Of a stretch of 64,000 nt of DNA, positions 1 through 7,520 are shown piece after piece. The notes below the pieces were generated by a model. The model was not told the DNA's origin, made no database searches, and was given only the letters and a program-made list of their open reading frames with translations. The position numbers and the translations under genes are program-made. The stretch lies in contig JAFRRN010000075.1 in NCBI GenBank assembly GCA_017428055.1, positions 1 through 64,000 of the forward strand, in the 5' to 3' direction. The DNA is from Prevotella sp. Lineage in GTDB: Bacteria; Bacteroidota; Bacteroidia; Bacteroidales; Bacteroidaceae. Numbering within the stretch: the first letter of the stretch is position 1; the number at the start of each line of letters is the position of its first letter.

Positions 1-575
1 ACAACCTCGGCGTGTGTTACCACCGTGGCTATGGCGTGAAAGAGAACCATGAGCGGGCTTTTGAGTGGTATTACAAGGCGGCGATGCTCGATGATGTCTA
101 TGCCTGTTTCAATGTCGCGGAGTGTTATTACAACGGTGACGGGGTGGAACAAGACTTGTCATTGGCTTTCCAATGGTATTTGAAGGCGGCAGAGAAAGGC
201 GATAAGCAGTCGCAAGTGAATGTTGCCAACGCGTATTATTTAGGACAAGGCACACCCATAGACCATGAAAAGGCTTATCTATGGTATCGGGAGGCGGCAT
301 TCCAAGGGCATATCCAATCGCAGAAGAATTGTGGGGCGGCACATTGGAATGGCGACGGGGCGAAGAAAGACGTGACAGAGGCAGCCTTTTGGTATGAGTT
401 GGCGGCTCATGGCGGCGATGCCCAGGCACAGTTTGCCATCGGCTGGTTTCATCTGACGGGCAATGGTGTACCCCAAGATGAGCGCATTGGGCTGAAATGG
501 ATTCACAAGTCTACCGCCCAAGGCTACCAACCCGCCATCGACTATTGCAAGGAGCATGGGTATCGGGTGTATTGA
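1..575 (+). CDS. Sel1-repeat (TPR-like) protein, 5'-truncated by window edge
   Basis: The frame is open from the first base (first full codon at position 3), so this is the C-terminal part of a longer protein. About five Sel1-like units of 36 residues are visible, each with the A-x-x-W-Y-x-K-A-A core and a G-x-G-V turn (for example AFEWYYKAA, AFQWYLKAA, AYLWYREAA, AAFWYELAA). Sel1 repeats are alpha/alpha solenoids that usually scaffold protein-protein contacts. Nothing in the visible part gives a specific partner or enzymatic role. It ends with a short tail, 11 bp before the end of the convergent gene at 587. The repeat assignment is secure; the function is unknown. Confidence 0.85.
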   Translation, partial: NLGVCYHRGYGVKENHERAFEWYYKAAMLDDVYACFNVAECYYNGDGVEQDLSLAFQWYLKAAEKGDKQSQVNVANAYYLGQGTPIDHEKAYLWYREAAFQGHIQSQKNCGAAHWNGDGAKKDVTEAAFWYELAAHGGDAQAQFAIGWFHLTGNGVPQDERIGLKWIHKSTAQGYQPAIDYCKEHGYRVY

Positions 576-586
576 AATCTTCCTGT

Positions 587-1258
587 TTATCTCAAAATCC
601 TATGTATCTGGGATGCTGAAGCAGAGGGTAAGATGCTCTTCAGATGGTCAAACATACGATGATAAGACTCCTCTGCCGTATGTGAACACAGACATGCTTC
701 CTTTCCAAAGAGTTGTTCGGGAGTGGTGAGTAACGACCATCCCCAACCATATTCCCTGCCATGTCGGTCGTGGGGATAGACAAAATCCTCGGTGACGATA
801 TAGCATCCCATCTGCAAACGGGTGATATACCCATCAAACTTACTTCGCATCTTGCTGCCCGTGAAGCCACACGCCGCTCGGAGTTCCCTTGTTATCATGC
901 TGCCATTCTCACGAAGCGTCATCAAGATGGCATCATCGATGGAGCCTTCTTGTGGGATGGAAGTCACGTGGCGGCGGTAATTGTAGAAGTCAGGCCACCA
1001 CTCCCTGCTGATGAATCCCGCTTTCTTATTGAAGAACTTGCCATAAACGCAGTAGCCCTCTGTCACGATGGGACCTTTCCATTTCCACAACGGCCAGTCC
1101 CACCCGCCATCGGGAAACACGACATACCGGCAATCGTCGTCCACCATCTCCTCTGCCGAGAACCCTCGTATGCCGCTATCCAGCAAGGGAAGGAACCCGA
1201 TTTCCCGTATGAGTTCCATCAATTGGATCTCGCTATGGACTTCTTCCCTTCTCATCAT
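587..1258 (-). CDS. AlkZ-related protein
   Basis: A 223-residue cytosolic protein without signal peptide or membrane segment. The ATG at 1258 is chosen because its ATGA overlaps the TGA stop of the upstream DUF4861 gene, typical of translational coupling; the frame could be extended to 1300 but would then run into that gene. The stretches around WKWKGPIV, YGKFF, FISREWWPDF and ITRLQMGCYI resemble the AlkZ-related family, distant relatives of the YcaQ/AlkZ winged-helix DNA glycosylases. The Q-x-D/Q-x-Q catalytic motif of true AlkZ is not obvious, so repair activity cannot be claimed. The family call is from memory of conserved blocks. Confidence 0.6.
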   Translation of the reverse strand: MMRREEVHSEIQLMELIREIGFLPLLDSGIRGFSAEEMVDDDCRYVVFPDGGWDWPLWKWKGPIVTEGYCVYGKFFNKKAGFISREWWPDFYNYRRHVTSIPQEGSIDDAILMTLRENGSMITRELRAACGFTGSKMRSKFDGYITRLQMGCYIVTEDFVYPHDRHGREYGWGWSLLTTPEQLFGKEACLCSHTAEESYHRMFDHLKSILPSASASQIHRILR

Positions 1259-2490
1259 TTCCGTGTTACCACGACAGGATTCTCCAATTCTTTCTTCCAT
1301 ACCTTGACGAAATCAAACCACGCCTTGGAAGAATGATAGCCGAAATCCTCATTGTCGCTGGTATATGCCAAGGAATAATGCAACTTACGATCGACAGCCT
1401 TCAACACATATCCATAATTGTCTTGATTGGCAGGTTGTTCGCTCACACGGTATTTCGCGGGGATGCAAACGGCGAGCCCCACCGTCTCACGCTTCCATTT
1501 CAAGGTATCGGATGCTGGCCAATCGGTACCCCAACAGGCACGGAGACCGTCCTTATCTGTAAATTCCACGGAGTTCTTCACGTTGATGATGCCCGTGGAG
1601 AACTGCAACTCTGGCACAGGACGGTTGAAAGTGACATCCACATCGAAGTCACGATGCCCGGCATAGAGAGTATAACGTATCGTCATGTTGACGGGAGAGG
1701 ACGTGGGAAACATCTTCCAGCCCTTGTCCTCCACCTCGACGATGGTACGCACGGGGCCTTTGGCGAGGATGCGTTGGGTGCGATGTGCCACGTCGGCAAG
1801 CATCGTGGGGGCGTTGCCGTCCCATCCCCGTAACGCTCCAAGACCAAAAGTGTTGCCTACCCACAGCACATCATCACCATAGCCTTGCGCCTTCTGCTCG
1901 TCAGAGGTATAGAATTGTGTCTCTTTCAACTCCAGGCCTTTATGGAACTTTCCATACAAATCGATGGTCTGCCGCTGGTCGAGATAGATACGCATGGCAA
2001 TCAACTCACTCTCAAATGCAACGCCATGATGGTGAAGCACGTTGTAACTGTTGCTATTGGCGGTCTCCTTGTCAACGGTGATGCTCGATATATAGATGTC
2101 GTGTTTGTTCTTCTCCTTCACCTTCCCGTTGCGCATCACCATCTCGGCGTATGTGCGAGGCGCATATTCACGCGATGTTCCACCTGTCTCGTAGAGTGAC
2201 ACCTGCGCCTTCTTCGTCGCCTTCTTGCCCAAATCGGCGACAAACACCAATTCGTCAAACGTGCCATCTTGGTCAAGGTCGTCAAGTTGGCAGGGTACTT
2301 CTTGCCCGTCGATGGTGACAATGGCAGATGTCACCGTGCCAAATTCCGACAAATCCACCACTATGGGAACATCTTTTCTCTCAAACGAACAGGGATTATT
2401 CACTTGCAGATTCAATGTCTGTTGGCCAAACACATTCACTGACGATAAAAGAAACAAAGCGAAAGGAATTAATTGTCTGTAGTTCATCAT
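1255..2490 (-). CDS. DUF4861 family secreted protein
   Basis: A 411-residue protein with an N-terminal signal peptide (hydrophobic residues about 8-22, ending VFGQ). The rest is beta-rich and matches the DUF4861 family, found almost only in Bacteroidetes and often within pectin or other plant-polysaccharide loci. Its activity has not been settled to my knowledge. A Bacteroidetes -7 box (2518-2525, minus strand) lies 27 bp upstream, so this gene probably heads a two-gene transcript with the AlkZ-related gene. The pectin genes at 7.5-10 kb may be functional partners, but they are not in the same operon. Two consecutive ATGs make the start uncertain by one codon. Confidence 0.75.
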   Translation of the reverse strand: MMNYRQLIPFALFLLSSVNVFGQQTLNLQVNNPCSFERKDVPIVVDLSEFGTVTSAIVTIDGQEVPCQLDDLDQDGTFDELVFVADLGKKATKKAQVSLYETGGTSREYAPRTYAEMVMRNGKVKEKNKHDIYISSITVDKETANSNSYNVLHHHGVAFESELIAMRIYLDQRQTIDLYGKFHKGLELKETQFYTSDEQKAQGYGDDVLWVGNTFGLGALRGWDGNAPTMLADVAHRTQRILAKGPVRTIVEVEDKGWKMFPTSSPVNMTIRYTLYAGHRDFDVDVTFNRPVPELQFSTGIINVKNSVEFTDKDGLRACWGTDWPASDTLKWKRETVGLAVCIPAKYRVSEQPANQDNYGYVLKAVDRKLHYSLAYTSDNEDFGYHSSKAWFDFVKVWKKELENPVVVTRK

Positions 2491-2517
2491 AATTCATACT
2501 TAATAAAAGTTCTTTTG

Positions 2518-2525
2518 CAAAAGTA
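2518..2525 (-). promoter_or_regulatory. -7 promoter element for the DUF4861 gene
   Basis: TACTTTTG on the minus strand matches the Bacteroidetes TAnnTTTG box. No good -33 TTTG was found at the expected spacing. The implied leader is about 20-25 nt. Confidence 0.45.
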
Positions 2526-2675
2526 ACGAAAAACATACAAGAATTAAGGTAAAAAAGGGAATTATTCACATCTTTTCACCTTTTTTCCTCATTCTGGCAA
2601 CTATGACATGAGCTACAATATAATAAGGTGGGAATGTTAAATTATTACAAAGACTTACTTTTTTCACATCAATAG

Positions 2676-2707
2676 TTTGGTCAGATGACATAAATGAATT
2701 ACTTTTG
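2676..2707 (+). promoter_or_regulatory. Bacteroidetes-type promoter of ABC/GntR operon
   Basis: TTTG at 2676-2679, a 20-bp spacer, then TACTTTTG at 2700-2707. Both elements match the sigma-ABfr consensus exactly. Transcription should begin a few bases downstream, inside the palindrome at 2710-2731. Confidence 0.75.
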
Positions 2708-2709
2708 CG

Positions 2710-2731
2710 GTGTACTACCATAGTAATACAC
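2710..2731 (+). promoter_or_regulatory. predicted operator for the GntR regulator of this operon
   Basis: A 22-bp palindrome (half-site GTGTACTAC, second half GTAATACAC) with 9 of 11 positions symmetric, immediately 3' of the -7 box. GntR-family operators are palindromes with GT near one end and AC near the other. The operon encodes a YtrA-type GntR protein, so negative autoregulation by blocking transcription start is the simple reading. The role is inferred; the palindrome is seen directly. Confidence 0.65.
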
Positions 2732-2745
2732 ATAAATCAAACGAT

Positions 2746-3588
2746 ATGATACAAATTAAAGACATTACTTTCAGTTATTCAAGAAGTAGCAAACCCGTGT
2801 TTCGCGACTTCAACTTAGCATTGAGCGAGAATTGCATTTACGGTCTCTTGGGCAAGAATGGCACAGGCAAGACCACGTTACTTTATCTCATTACGGGGCT
2901 TTTGCGCCCCAAGCATGGCTCGATTACGTGTGATACCGCCACGGAGAAGTGGCCAATGGCGTTTGAATCCAGTGCCCGTCGCCCTGAGCTTCTGCGCGAG
3001 ATGTTCATCGTACCCGAGGAGTTTGAGTTCCCTCTTTCCACGCTCGACCGTTATGTTTCCGATAACGCGCCCTTCTATCCCCACTTCAATCGTGAGGTGC
3101 TTGAGCGGTGTCTGCAAGAGTTCGAGCTATCAGGTACTACCAAACTCTTCTCCCTTTCCATGGGGCAAAAGAAGAAGGTACTCGTCAGCTTTGCCTTGGC
3201 TGCCGGCACCAAATACTTGCTGATGGACGAGCCAACCAATGGTCTGGACATCCCATCGAAGAGCCAGTTCCGCAAGGTCATTGCCCAAAACATGACTGAT
3301 GAGCGGACATTGATCATCTCCACGCATCAGGTACACGACGTGGAATCCCTGCTCGACCACATACTGATACTCAACAACTCGCAACTGTTGCTCAACGAGT
3401 CGGTTGCCAACATCACCGACCGCTATGCCTTTACCACGTGCCAGGTGGACGACAACGCCAACGCCATCTATAGCGAACCATCGCCGCAGGGCATCGCCGC
3501 CATCATGGAGCGCACGGCGGGAATGGCAGAGACACAGGTAAACTTGGAACTTCTCTTCAACGCAGTAACGAAAGGAGCCCTCCGATGA
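2746..3588 (+). CDS. ABC transporter ATP-binding protein (YtrB-like)
   Basis: A 280-residue ATPase. Walker A is GKNGTGKTT at residues 36-44; the signature is LSMGQKKK rather than LSGGQ; Walker B is YLLMDEPTNGLD; the switch His lies in IISTHQ. The ATG at 2746 is used because the earlier in-frame codon at 2710 lies at the transcription start and within the operator. It would energise export with the two membrane proteins that follow (4-nt overlap with the next gene). The promoter, operator and GntR partner suggest a stress- or antibiotic-inducible exporter like the Bacillus Ytr system, but the substrate cannot be read from sequence. Confidence 0.85.
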   Translation: MIQIKDITFSYSRSSKPVFRDFNLALSENCIYGLLGKNGTGKTTLLYLITGLLRPKHGSITCDTATEKWPMAFESSARRPELLREMFIVPEEFEFPLSTLDRYVSDNAPFYPHFNREVLERCLQEFELSGTTKLFSLSMGQKKKVLVSFALAAGTKYLLMDEPTNGLDIPSKSQFRKVIAQNMTDERTLIISTHQVHDVESLLDHILILNNSQLLLNESVANITDRYAFTTCQVDDNANAIYSEPSPQGIAAIMERTAGMAETQVNLELLFNAVTKGALR

Positions 3589-4373
3589 GCAGCATTTCCC
3601 TCCCCCGCCTTTGGAAAGTCATACGCTGGCAGTACCCTGGCACGATGATGGTGGCATTCGTCTTCGCCGTATGGGTGGTGCTGTTCGTGTGCTTCCATCT
3701 GATAGATGTCGGATTCAATGACATCAGTGAAGAGATACTCAGGAAGGGTGCTTACAAGGCCGTGAAATCCTTTTGGAACATCTTTCCAAATATCCTTTGC
3801 ATCATGGTTTGTACCAAGTTCAACCAGCTTTCCGAAAAGCAGATGGCATACGGCTACCTAATGCTGCCCGCCACCATGCAGGAGAAGTTCTTGGCAAGCG
3901 TCTTGATGTATACAATAGGAACGCTATTCCTCATGTTTCTGGGATTCATCGTGGCAGACGCCCTTTGTGCCAGTCTCTATTATGCACTCCTTCCAACGAC
4001 ATTCATATCGGGGATGCCCGCCATGATCGACTACTTGACGTTGAAGCCCTGCTATGTCGATGGCGAGTTTGAGGTGCTGATTCTGCTCGACTCGTTAAGC
4101 TTCTACGTATGGTACCATTCCCTTTGCGTACTCTTCGCCACCATCATCCGCCGCAATGCCATCCTATATGCCATTGGCGCATTGTTGCTACTCTTCCCAT
4201 TCTTGTGGCTCCGCTCCCACTTCGCCACCGACTTGGCGGGTGGCATCTACGACAGCTGGACCGTGCCAACGGTCATCATCCTCTTCACCTTGGCAGCCAT
4301 CAACTATGTTGCCACCTACAAACTATTCCCCCTTCGCACCCTCATCGGACATAAATACCTCGCTATCCTATGA
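3585..4373 (+). CDS. ABC transporter membrane protein, first of two
   Basis: A 262-residue integral membrane protein with about six hydrophobic spans (one near residues 20-40, pairs around 95-135 and 165-210, one near 225-245). It has no recognised catalytic motif. The start overlaps the ATPase stop (ATGA), and its own stop overlaps the next start in the same way, so the three genes are translationally coupled. By position and topology it is the permease subunit paired with the ATPase; its sequence is poorly conserved, as is usual for YtrC/D-like permeases. The substrate is unknown. Confidence 0.7.
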   Translation: MSSISLPRLWKVIRWQYPGTMMVAFVFAVWVVLFVCFHLIDVGFNDISEEILRKGAYKAVKSFWNIFPNILCIMVCTKFNQLSEKQMAYGYLMLPATMQEKFLASVLMYTIGTLFLMFLGFIVADALCASLYYALLPTTFISGMPAMIDYLTLKPCYVDGEFEVLILLDSLSFYVWYHSLCVLFATIIRRNAILYAIGALLLLFPFLWLRSHFATDLAGGIYDSWTVPTVIILFTLAAINYVATYKLFPLRTLIGHKYLAIL

Positions 4374-5170
4374 ACCAAACATTTAACATCGTGCGGTTTG
4401 GCCGCACCCTCCGCTGGCTCTACACATACGAGTATCGTAAGGTTTTGAACCTTTTCCTCCTTGCAACGGTTGTTTTCGCCGTGTATCAAGTGAATGAAAT
4501 GTATCATAAAATCCAATATGAAATGTTTTGTGGCGTTCCCATTCCCCAAAGAAACATACTATCGATGCTACTTCAAGTGTCAAATATCAGCTTATTCTTC
4601 CTCACTTTCCTGATGTGTTTCGGCGCAACATTTGCCTTCAGCACCCTACACCGTCGCCATGCCGGTCGCCAACTGCTCATGCTTCCCGCCTCAAATGTGG
4701 AGAAGTTTATGGCACTTTGGCTCATCTACGTACCCCTTTTGTTCGTCGTATTGATACTCGCATTCTTTGTCGGCGACCTGTTGCGGATGATCATCCTGCC
4801 CCTCCTCACCGAGAATGGGGATCAACCCAGTGCGATTCCGTACTTTTTCTCCAATATGTGGGGATGGATTGGGGGGCAACATGTAGGCATCAATATGAGA
4901 CCAGTCATCATTCAGGCATGGGCGCTCATCTTCGTCATCCACTCCCTCTGCCTCCTTTCCAGCGTCGTGGCGGGCAATGTGGGCTGGCTGCTCTCCGCCC
5001 TTACGGTCTATGGATGTGCCTATTTCTTCATCGATAGTTATGGTCACTATGCGTGGCAAGTACCCTTGCTCATCACGTTGACCATCGTTTTCCTACTCTT
5101 CACGTATCGACTGTTCTGTCGTTTTCCATTATTCCCATCACTTTATTCATTCCGTTTCCATGGCATTTAA
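4370..5170 (+). CDS. ABC transporter membrane protein, second of two
   Basis: A 266-residue membrane protein, similar in size and topology to the preceding permease, with about six hydrophobic spans including strong ones near residues 25-45, 70-90, 120-145 and 185-250. The phrase FSTLHRRHAGRQLLMLPAS parallels a segment of the previous protein (YGYLMLPAT), suggesting that the two are diverged duplicates forming a heterodimeric permease. It overlaps the upstream gene by 4 nt and the GntR gene by 11 nt. Confidence 0.7.
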   Translation: MNQTFNIVRFGRTLRWLYTYEYRKVLNLFLLATVVFAVYQVNEMYHKIQYEMFCGVPIPQRNILSMLLQVSNISLFFLTFLMCFGATFAFSTLHRRHAGRQLLMLPASNVEKFMALWLIYVPLLFVVLILAFFVGDLLRMIILPLLTENGDQPSAIPYFFSNMWGWIGGQHVGINMRPVIIQAWALIFVIHSLCLLSSVVAGNVGWLLSALTVYGCAYFFIDSYGHYAWQVPLLITLTIVFLLFTYRLFCRFPLFPSLYSFRFHGI

Positions 5171-5519
5171 TACAGACAAAGCGATTTTCCTGCAAATGGC
5201 AGACCGTGTTTGCGACGAGATACTCTCCGGGAAATATGGCGATGACGACCGCATCCCATCGGTGCGCGATTACGCCGTGATGCTCGAAGTGAACACCAAT
5301 ACGGCGATGAAGGCCTACGAACAACTCGCTCGCGAGAACATTATCTATAATAAGCGGGGGCTTGGCTACTACGTTACCCCTGGCGCACGTGAACAAATCC
5401 TGGCCAAACGTCGCCACAACTTCATGTCACAACAGTTGCCCGAACTGTTCCGACAGATGGAACTCCTGAGGTTAGACATAGAAGATGTGGTCAGCGCATA
5501 CGAAAAAGTGAAAGATTAA
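5160..5519 (+). CDS. GntR family transcriptional regulator, YtrA subfamily
   Basis: A 119-residue regulator. Residues 1-75 form a GntR winged helix (core RIPSVRDYAVMLEVNTNTAMKA, with wing GLGYYV). The short helical tail of about 45 residues is typical of YtrA-type GntR proteins, which lack a large effector domain and are usually encoded with ABC transporters. It is last in the operon and overlaps the permease by 11 nt. It probably represses the operon through the palindrome at 2710-2731. Its last codons and stop fall within the repeat array at 5502-5590. Confidence 0.85.
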   Translation: MAFNTDKAIFLQMADRVCDEILSGKYGDDDRIPSVRDYAVMLEVNTNTAMKAYEQLARENIIYNKRGLGYYVTPGAREQILAKRRHNFMSQQLPELFRQMELLRLDIEDVVSAYEKVKD

Positions 5520-5590
5520 AAAGTTGAAAAATGTAAATAACTGCACCTGTCTTTTTTACCTTTTCACCTTTTCATCTTCTCACTTTTCAT
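5502..5590. repeat. inverted array of a GTGAAAA-like unit at the end of the GntR gene
   Basis: One arm carries iterated GAAAAAGTGAAAG / GTTGAAAAATG, the other CTTTTTTACC / TTTTCACC / TTTTCATC / CTCACTTTTC. The arms can pair imperfectly, and the first arm includes the last codons of the GntR gene. Same architecture as the arrays at 16968, 17926 and 53623; a terminator or processing role is likely but inferred. Confidence 0.5.
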
Positions 5591-5595
5591 AAATG

Positions 5596-5648
5596 CGACC
5601 CCGTTTTTATGTTAATTGGTGTAAAAGATTGACGTAAAAACGGGGTCG
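5596..5648. terminator. perfect 14-bp inverted repeat, terminator-like
   Basis: CGACCCCGTTTTTA (5596-5609) and its exact complement (5635-5648) flank a 25-nt loop and are followed by ATTTTT. The stem is GC-rich at its base, and it sits between the GntR operon and the next promoter, as a transcription terminator would. Confidence 0.6.
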
Positions 5649-5681
5649 ATTTTTAGGAAAATAAAGACAAATGGATATTTT

Positions 5682-5723
5682 TAATGCCAAAATTTTACTT
5701 TTTTAGCAAAATATTTGGCATTA
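5682..5723. promoter_or_regulatory. 10-bp inverted repeat overlapping a -33 box
   Basis: TAATGCCAAA (5682-5691) and its exact complement TTTGGCATTA (5714-5723) are 22 nt apart. The right half supplies the TTTG of the promoter at 5714-5745, so a dimeric regulator bound here would occlude it. No regulator gene adjoins it. Confidence 0.45.
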
Positions 5724-5745
5724 GAAATATTTTTTAGTACATTTG
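5714..5745 (+). promoter_or_regulatory. promoter of the GldB-like lipoprotein gene
   Basis: TTTG at 5714-5717, 20-bp spacer, TACATTTG at 5738-5745: an exact match to the Bacteroidetes consensus. Confidence 0.7.
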
Positions 5746-5761
5746 CAAAATAAATCTAAAA

Positions 5762-6577
5762 TTGTCGTTTGTGTTCAATTATAGGATATACACTCTCCTC
5801 TTAGTCATCATTACATTCCTCTCGGCTTGCCAGTTCAAGCTGAAGCCCAATGAAGAAGACGACCATCCTACGCACATGTCAGTGCAACGGTATGACCGCC
5901 TGGAGAGCCGTTACCTGACCACCGGCGACTTCTCCGCCCTACAACAGATGAACACCACCTACCCCATCCAGACCCGTACCTTGATTGAGGACATGCTGCA
6001 ATTGGGCGAGGTAAGCGACCCCGAAATCAACTCCAAATTCCTGAACTTCTACCAAGACACCACCCTTCAGACCGTCATCGCCGATGTCCAGGCGCAATAT
6101 GCAGACATGGATGATATCAACAAGGAGTTCGACAAGGCATTTTCCACGCTCAAGACATGGATTCCGAGCCTTGAGGTGCCCCTCATCTATTCACAGATAG
6201 GTGCCCTCAACCAGAGCGTGGTGGTAGGCAACGAGCTCATCGGCATATCCTTGGATAAATACTTGGGTAGCGATTACGCGATATATAAACGGTTCGGCTA
6301 CTCTCCCTCGCAACTGCAAACGATGAAACGTTCATATATCGTTCCCGATGGTTTGACCTTTTTCCTATTGAGTCTTTACCCGTTAAAACAGTTTGACCAG
6401 CGTCCCCAGAAGGAGAAAGACCTGCACATGGGCAAGGTGATGTGGACTGTCAATAAGGCTATGGGTGAACAAATGTTCAACACAGACTTCACCAAAAGGG
6501 TGGACCAATACATGAAGAAACACCCCAACGTAACCGTCAAGCACCTCTTGGAGAGTGAAGACTATTCCTTGTTTTGA
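5762..6577 (+). CDS. GldB-like lipoprotein
   Basis: A lipoprotein of about 270 residues: a hydrophobic signal followed by the lipobox LSAC near residue 22. There is no ATG at the 5' end. The start is TTG at 5762 or GTG at 5771, both compatible with the promoter ending at 5745; GTG gives the more compact signal peptide. The middle (YADMDDINKEFDKAF, then IGISLDKYLG) resembles the gliding-motility lipoprotein GldB and its relatives, which are widespread in non-gliding Bacteroidetes. A role in gliding is not implied. Its 3' end overlaps the convergent radical SAM gene by 41 bp. Confidence 0.55.
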   Translation: MSFVFNYRIYTLLLVIITFLSACQFKLKPNEEDDHPTHMSVQRYDRLESRYLTTGDFSALQQMNTTYPIQTRTLIEDMLQLGEVSDPEINSKFLNFYQDTTLQTVIADVQAQYADMDDINKEFDKAFSTLKTWIPSLEVPLIYSQIGALNQSVVVGNELIGISLDKYLGSDYAIYKRFGYSPSQLQTMKRSYIVPDGLTFFLLSLYPLKQFDQRPQKEKDLHMGKVMWTVNKAMGEQMFNTDFTKRVDQYMKKHPNVTVKHLLESEDYSLF

Positions 6578-7439
6578 TTTTCTTCTTCACTAACGCCGTA
6601 AACTCATGGTTCTTGATGCCCCATTTCGGGGCAATGACCATATCGGGAGGTGACTGGCTGACAAACCTTTCCAGCACCAAGTCATCACGTAGAAGGGAGA
6701 TATAATCGACCACCAAATCCACGTATTCATCCAACGAGAAAACGTGGAAAGGATTCTTGGCATATTCCATTGCCAACGGAGTATTGCGTATCACTTGCAA
6801 CTGGTGCATCTTGAGGATGTCAAGAGGCAAGGAAGAAATGATAGGGGCTTGGCGCAGACACTCCTCCCTACCCTCTCCGGGCAATCCCAAGATGACATGA
6901 CCTCCCACAAGGATGCCCCGTTCATGCGTCCTTTCCACGGCTCGGCGGCTACATTCGAAGTCATGTCCGCGATGGATTCGGCGCAACGTCTCATCATTCG
7001 CACTCTCAATACCATATTCCATGAGCAGAAAAGTCTGGTGATTGAGTTTTTCCAAATAATCAAGCAACTCATCCGAAACACAATCGGGGCGCGTGGCAAT
7101 CACCAATCCCACTACATCCTCCACTGCCAATGCCTCCCCGTACATGGACTTTAGTTGGTCAATAGGAGCGTAAGTATTGGTATATGCTTGGAAGTATGCC
7201 AAGTATTTCATGTCGGGATATTTGCGGGCAAAGAATTGCTTGCCCACCCTCAATTGTTCGGTGATGGAAGGTTGGTTGGTGCAATAGGCGGGGTTGAATG
7301 TCCTGTTGTCGCAATAGACACACCCTCCCGTCCCTATCCTACCATCGCGGTTAGGACAGGAAAAGCCAGCGTTGACCGATATCTTCTGTACCTTAAACGG
7401 GAAACGCTGGCGAATCCAAGTGCCAAAATCCTTATACAA
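6537..7439 (-). CDS. radical SAM protein, YhcC/TIGR01212 family
   Basis: A 300-residue protein. The N-terminal block VNAGFSCPNRDG followed by GGCVYCDNRTF holds the three cluster cysteines in the longer spacing typical of the YhcC branch of radical SAM enzymes, rather than the classical CxxxCxxC. Later blocks (LMEYGIES, GHVILGLPGE) match the Elp3/MiaB-like core. The family's reaction is not firmly established. The C-terminus is encoded antisense to the last 41 bp of the GldB-like gene, an uncommon but plausible convergent overlap. Confidence 0.8.
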   Translation of the reverse strand: MYKDFGTWIRQRFPFKVQKISVNAGFSCPNRDGRIGTGGCVYCDNRTFNPAYCTNQPSITEQLRVGKQFFARKYPDMKYLAYFQAYTNTYAPIDQLKSMYGEALAVEDVVGLVIATRPDCVSDELLDYLEKLNHQTFLLMEYGIESANDETLRRIHRGHDFECSRRAVERTHERGILVGGHVILGLPGEGREECLRQAPIISSLPLDILKMHQLQVIRNTPLAMEYAKNPFHVFSLDEYVDLVVDYISLLRDDLVLERFVSQSPPDMVIAPKWGIKNHEFTALVKKKIKTRNSLHSPRGA

Positions 7440-7451
7440 GTTATTGCTATT

Positions 7452-7488
7452 GGGAGTTCAGGAGTTTTGGGAGTTCAGGAGTTCAGAC
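7452..7488. repeat. iterated GGAGTTCA octamers between genes
   Basis: Four copies of a GGAGTT(CA) unit lie between the acetylesterase stop and the yhcC-like start. The segment GGAGTTCAGACATT recurs exactly in the array at 53623-53726, 46 kb away, next to murB. Confidence 0.55.
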
Positions 7489-7520
7489 ATTTGCCTGATA
7501 ACTGTTGAACTGATAATCAT

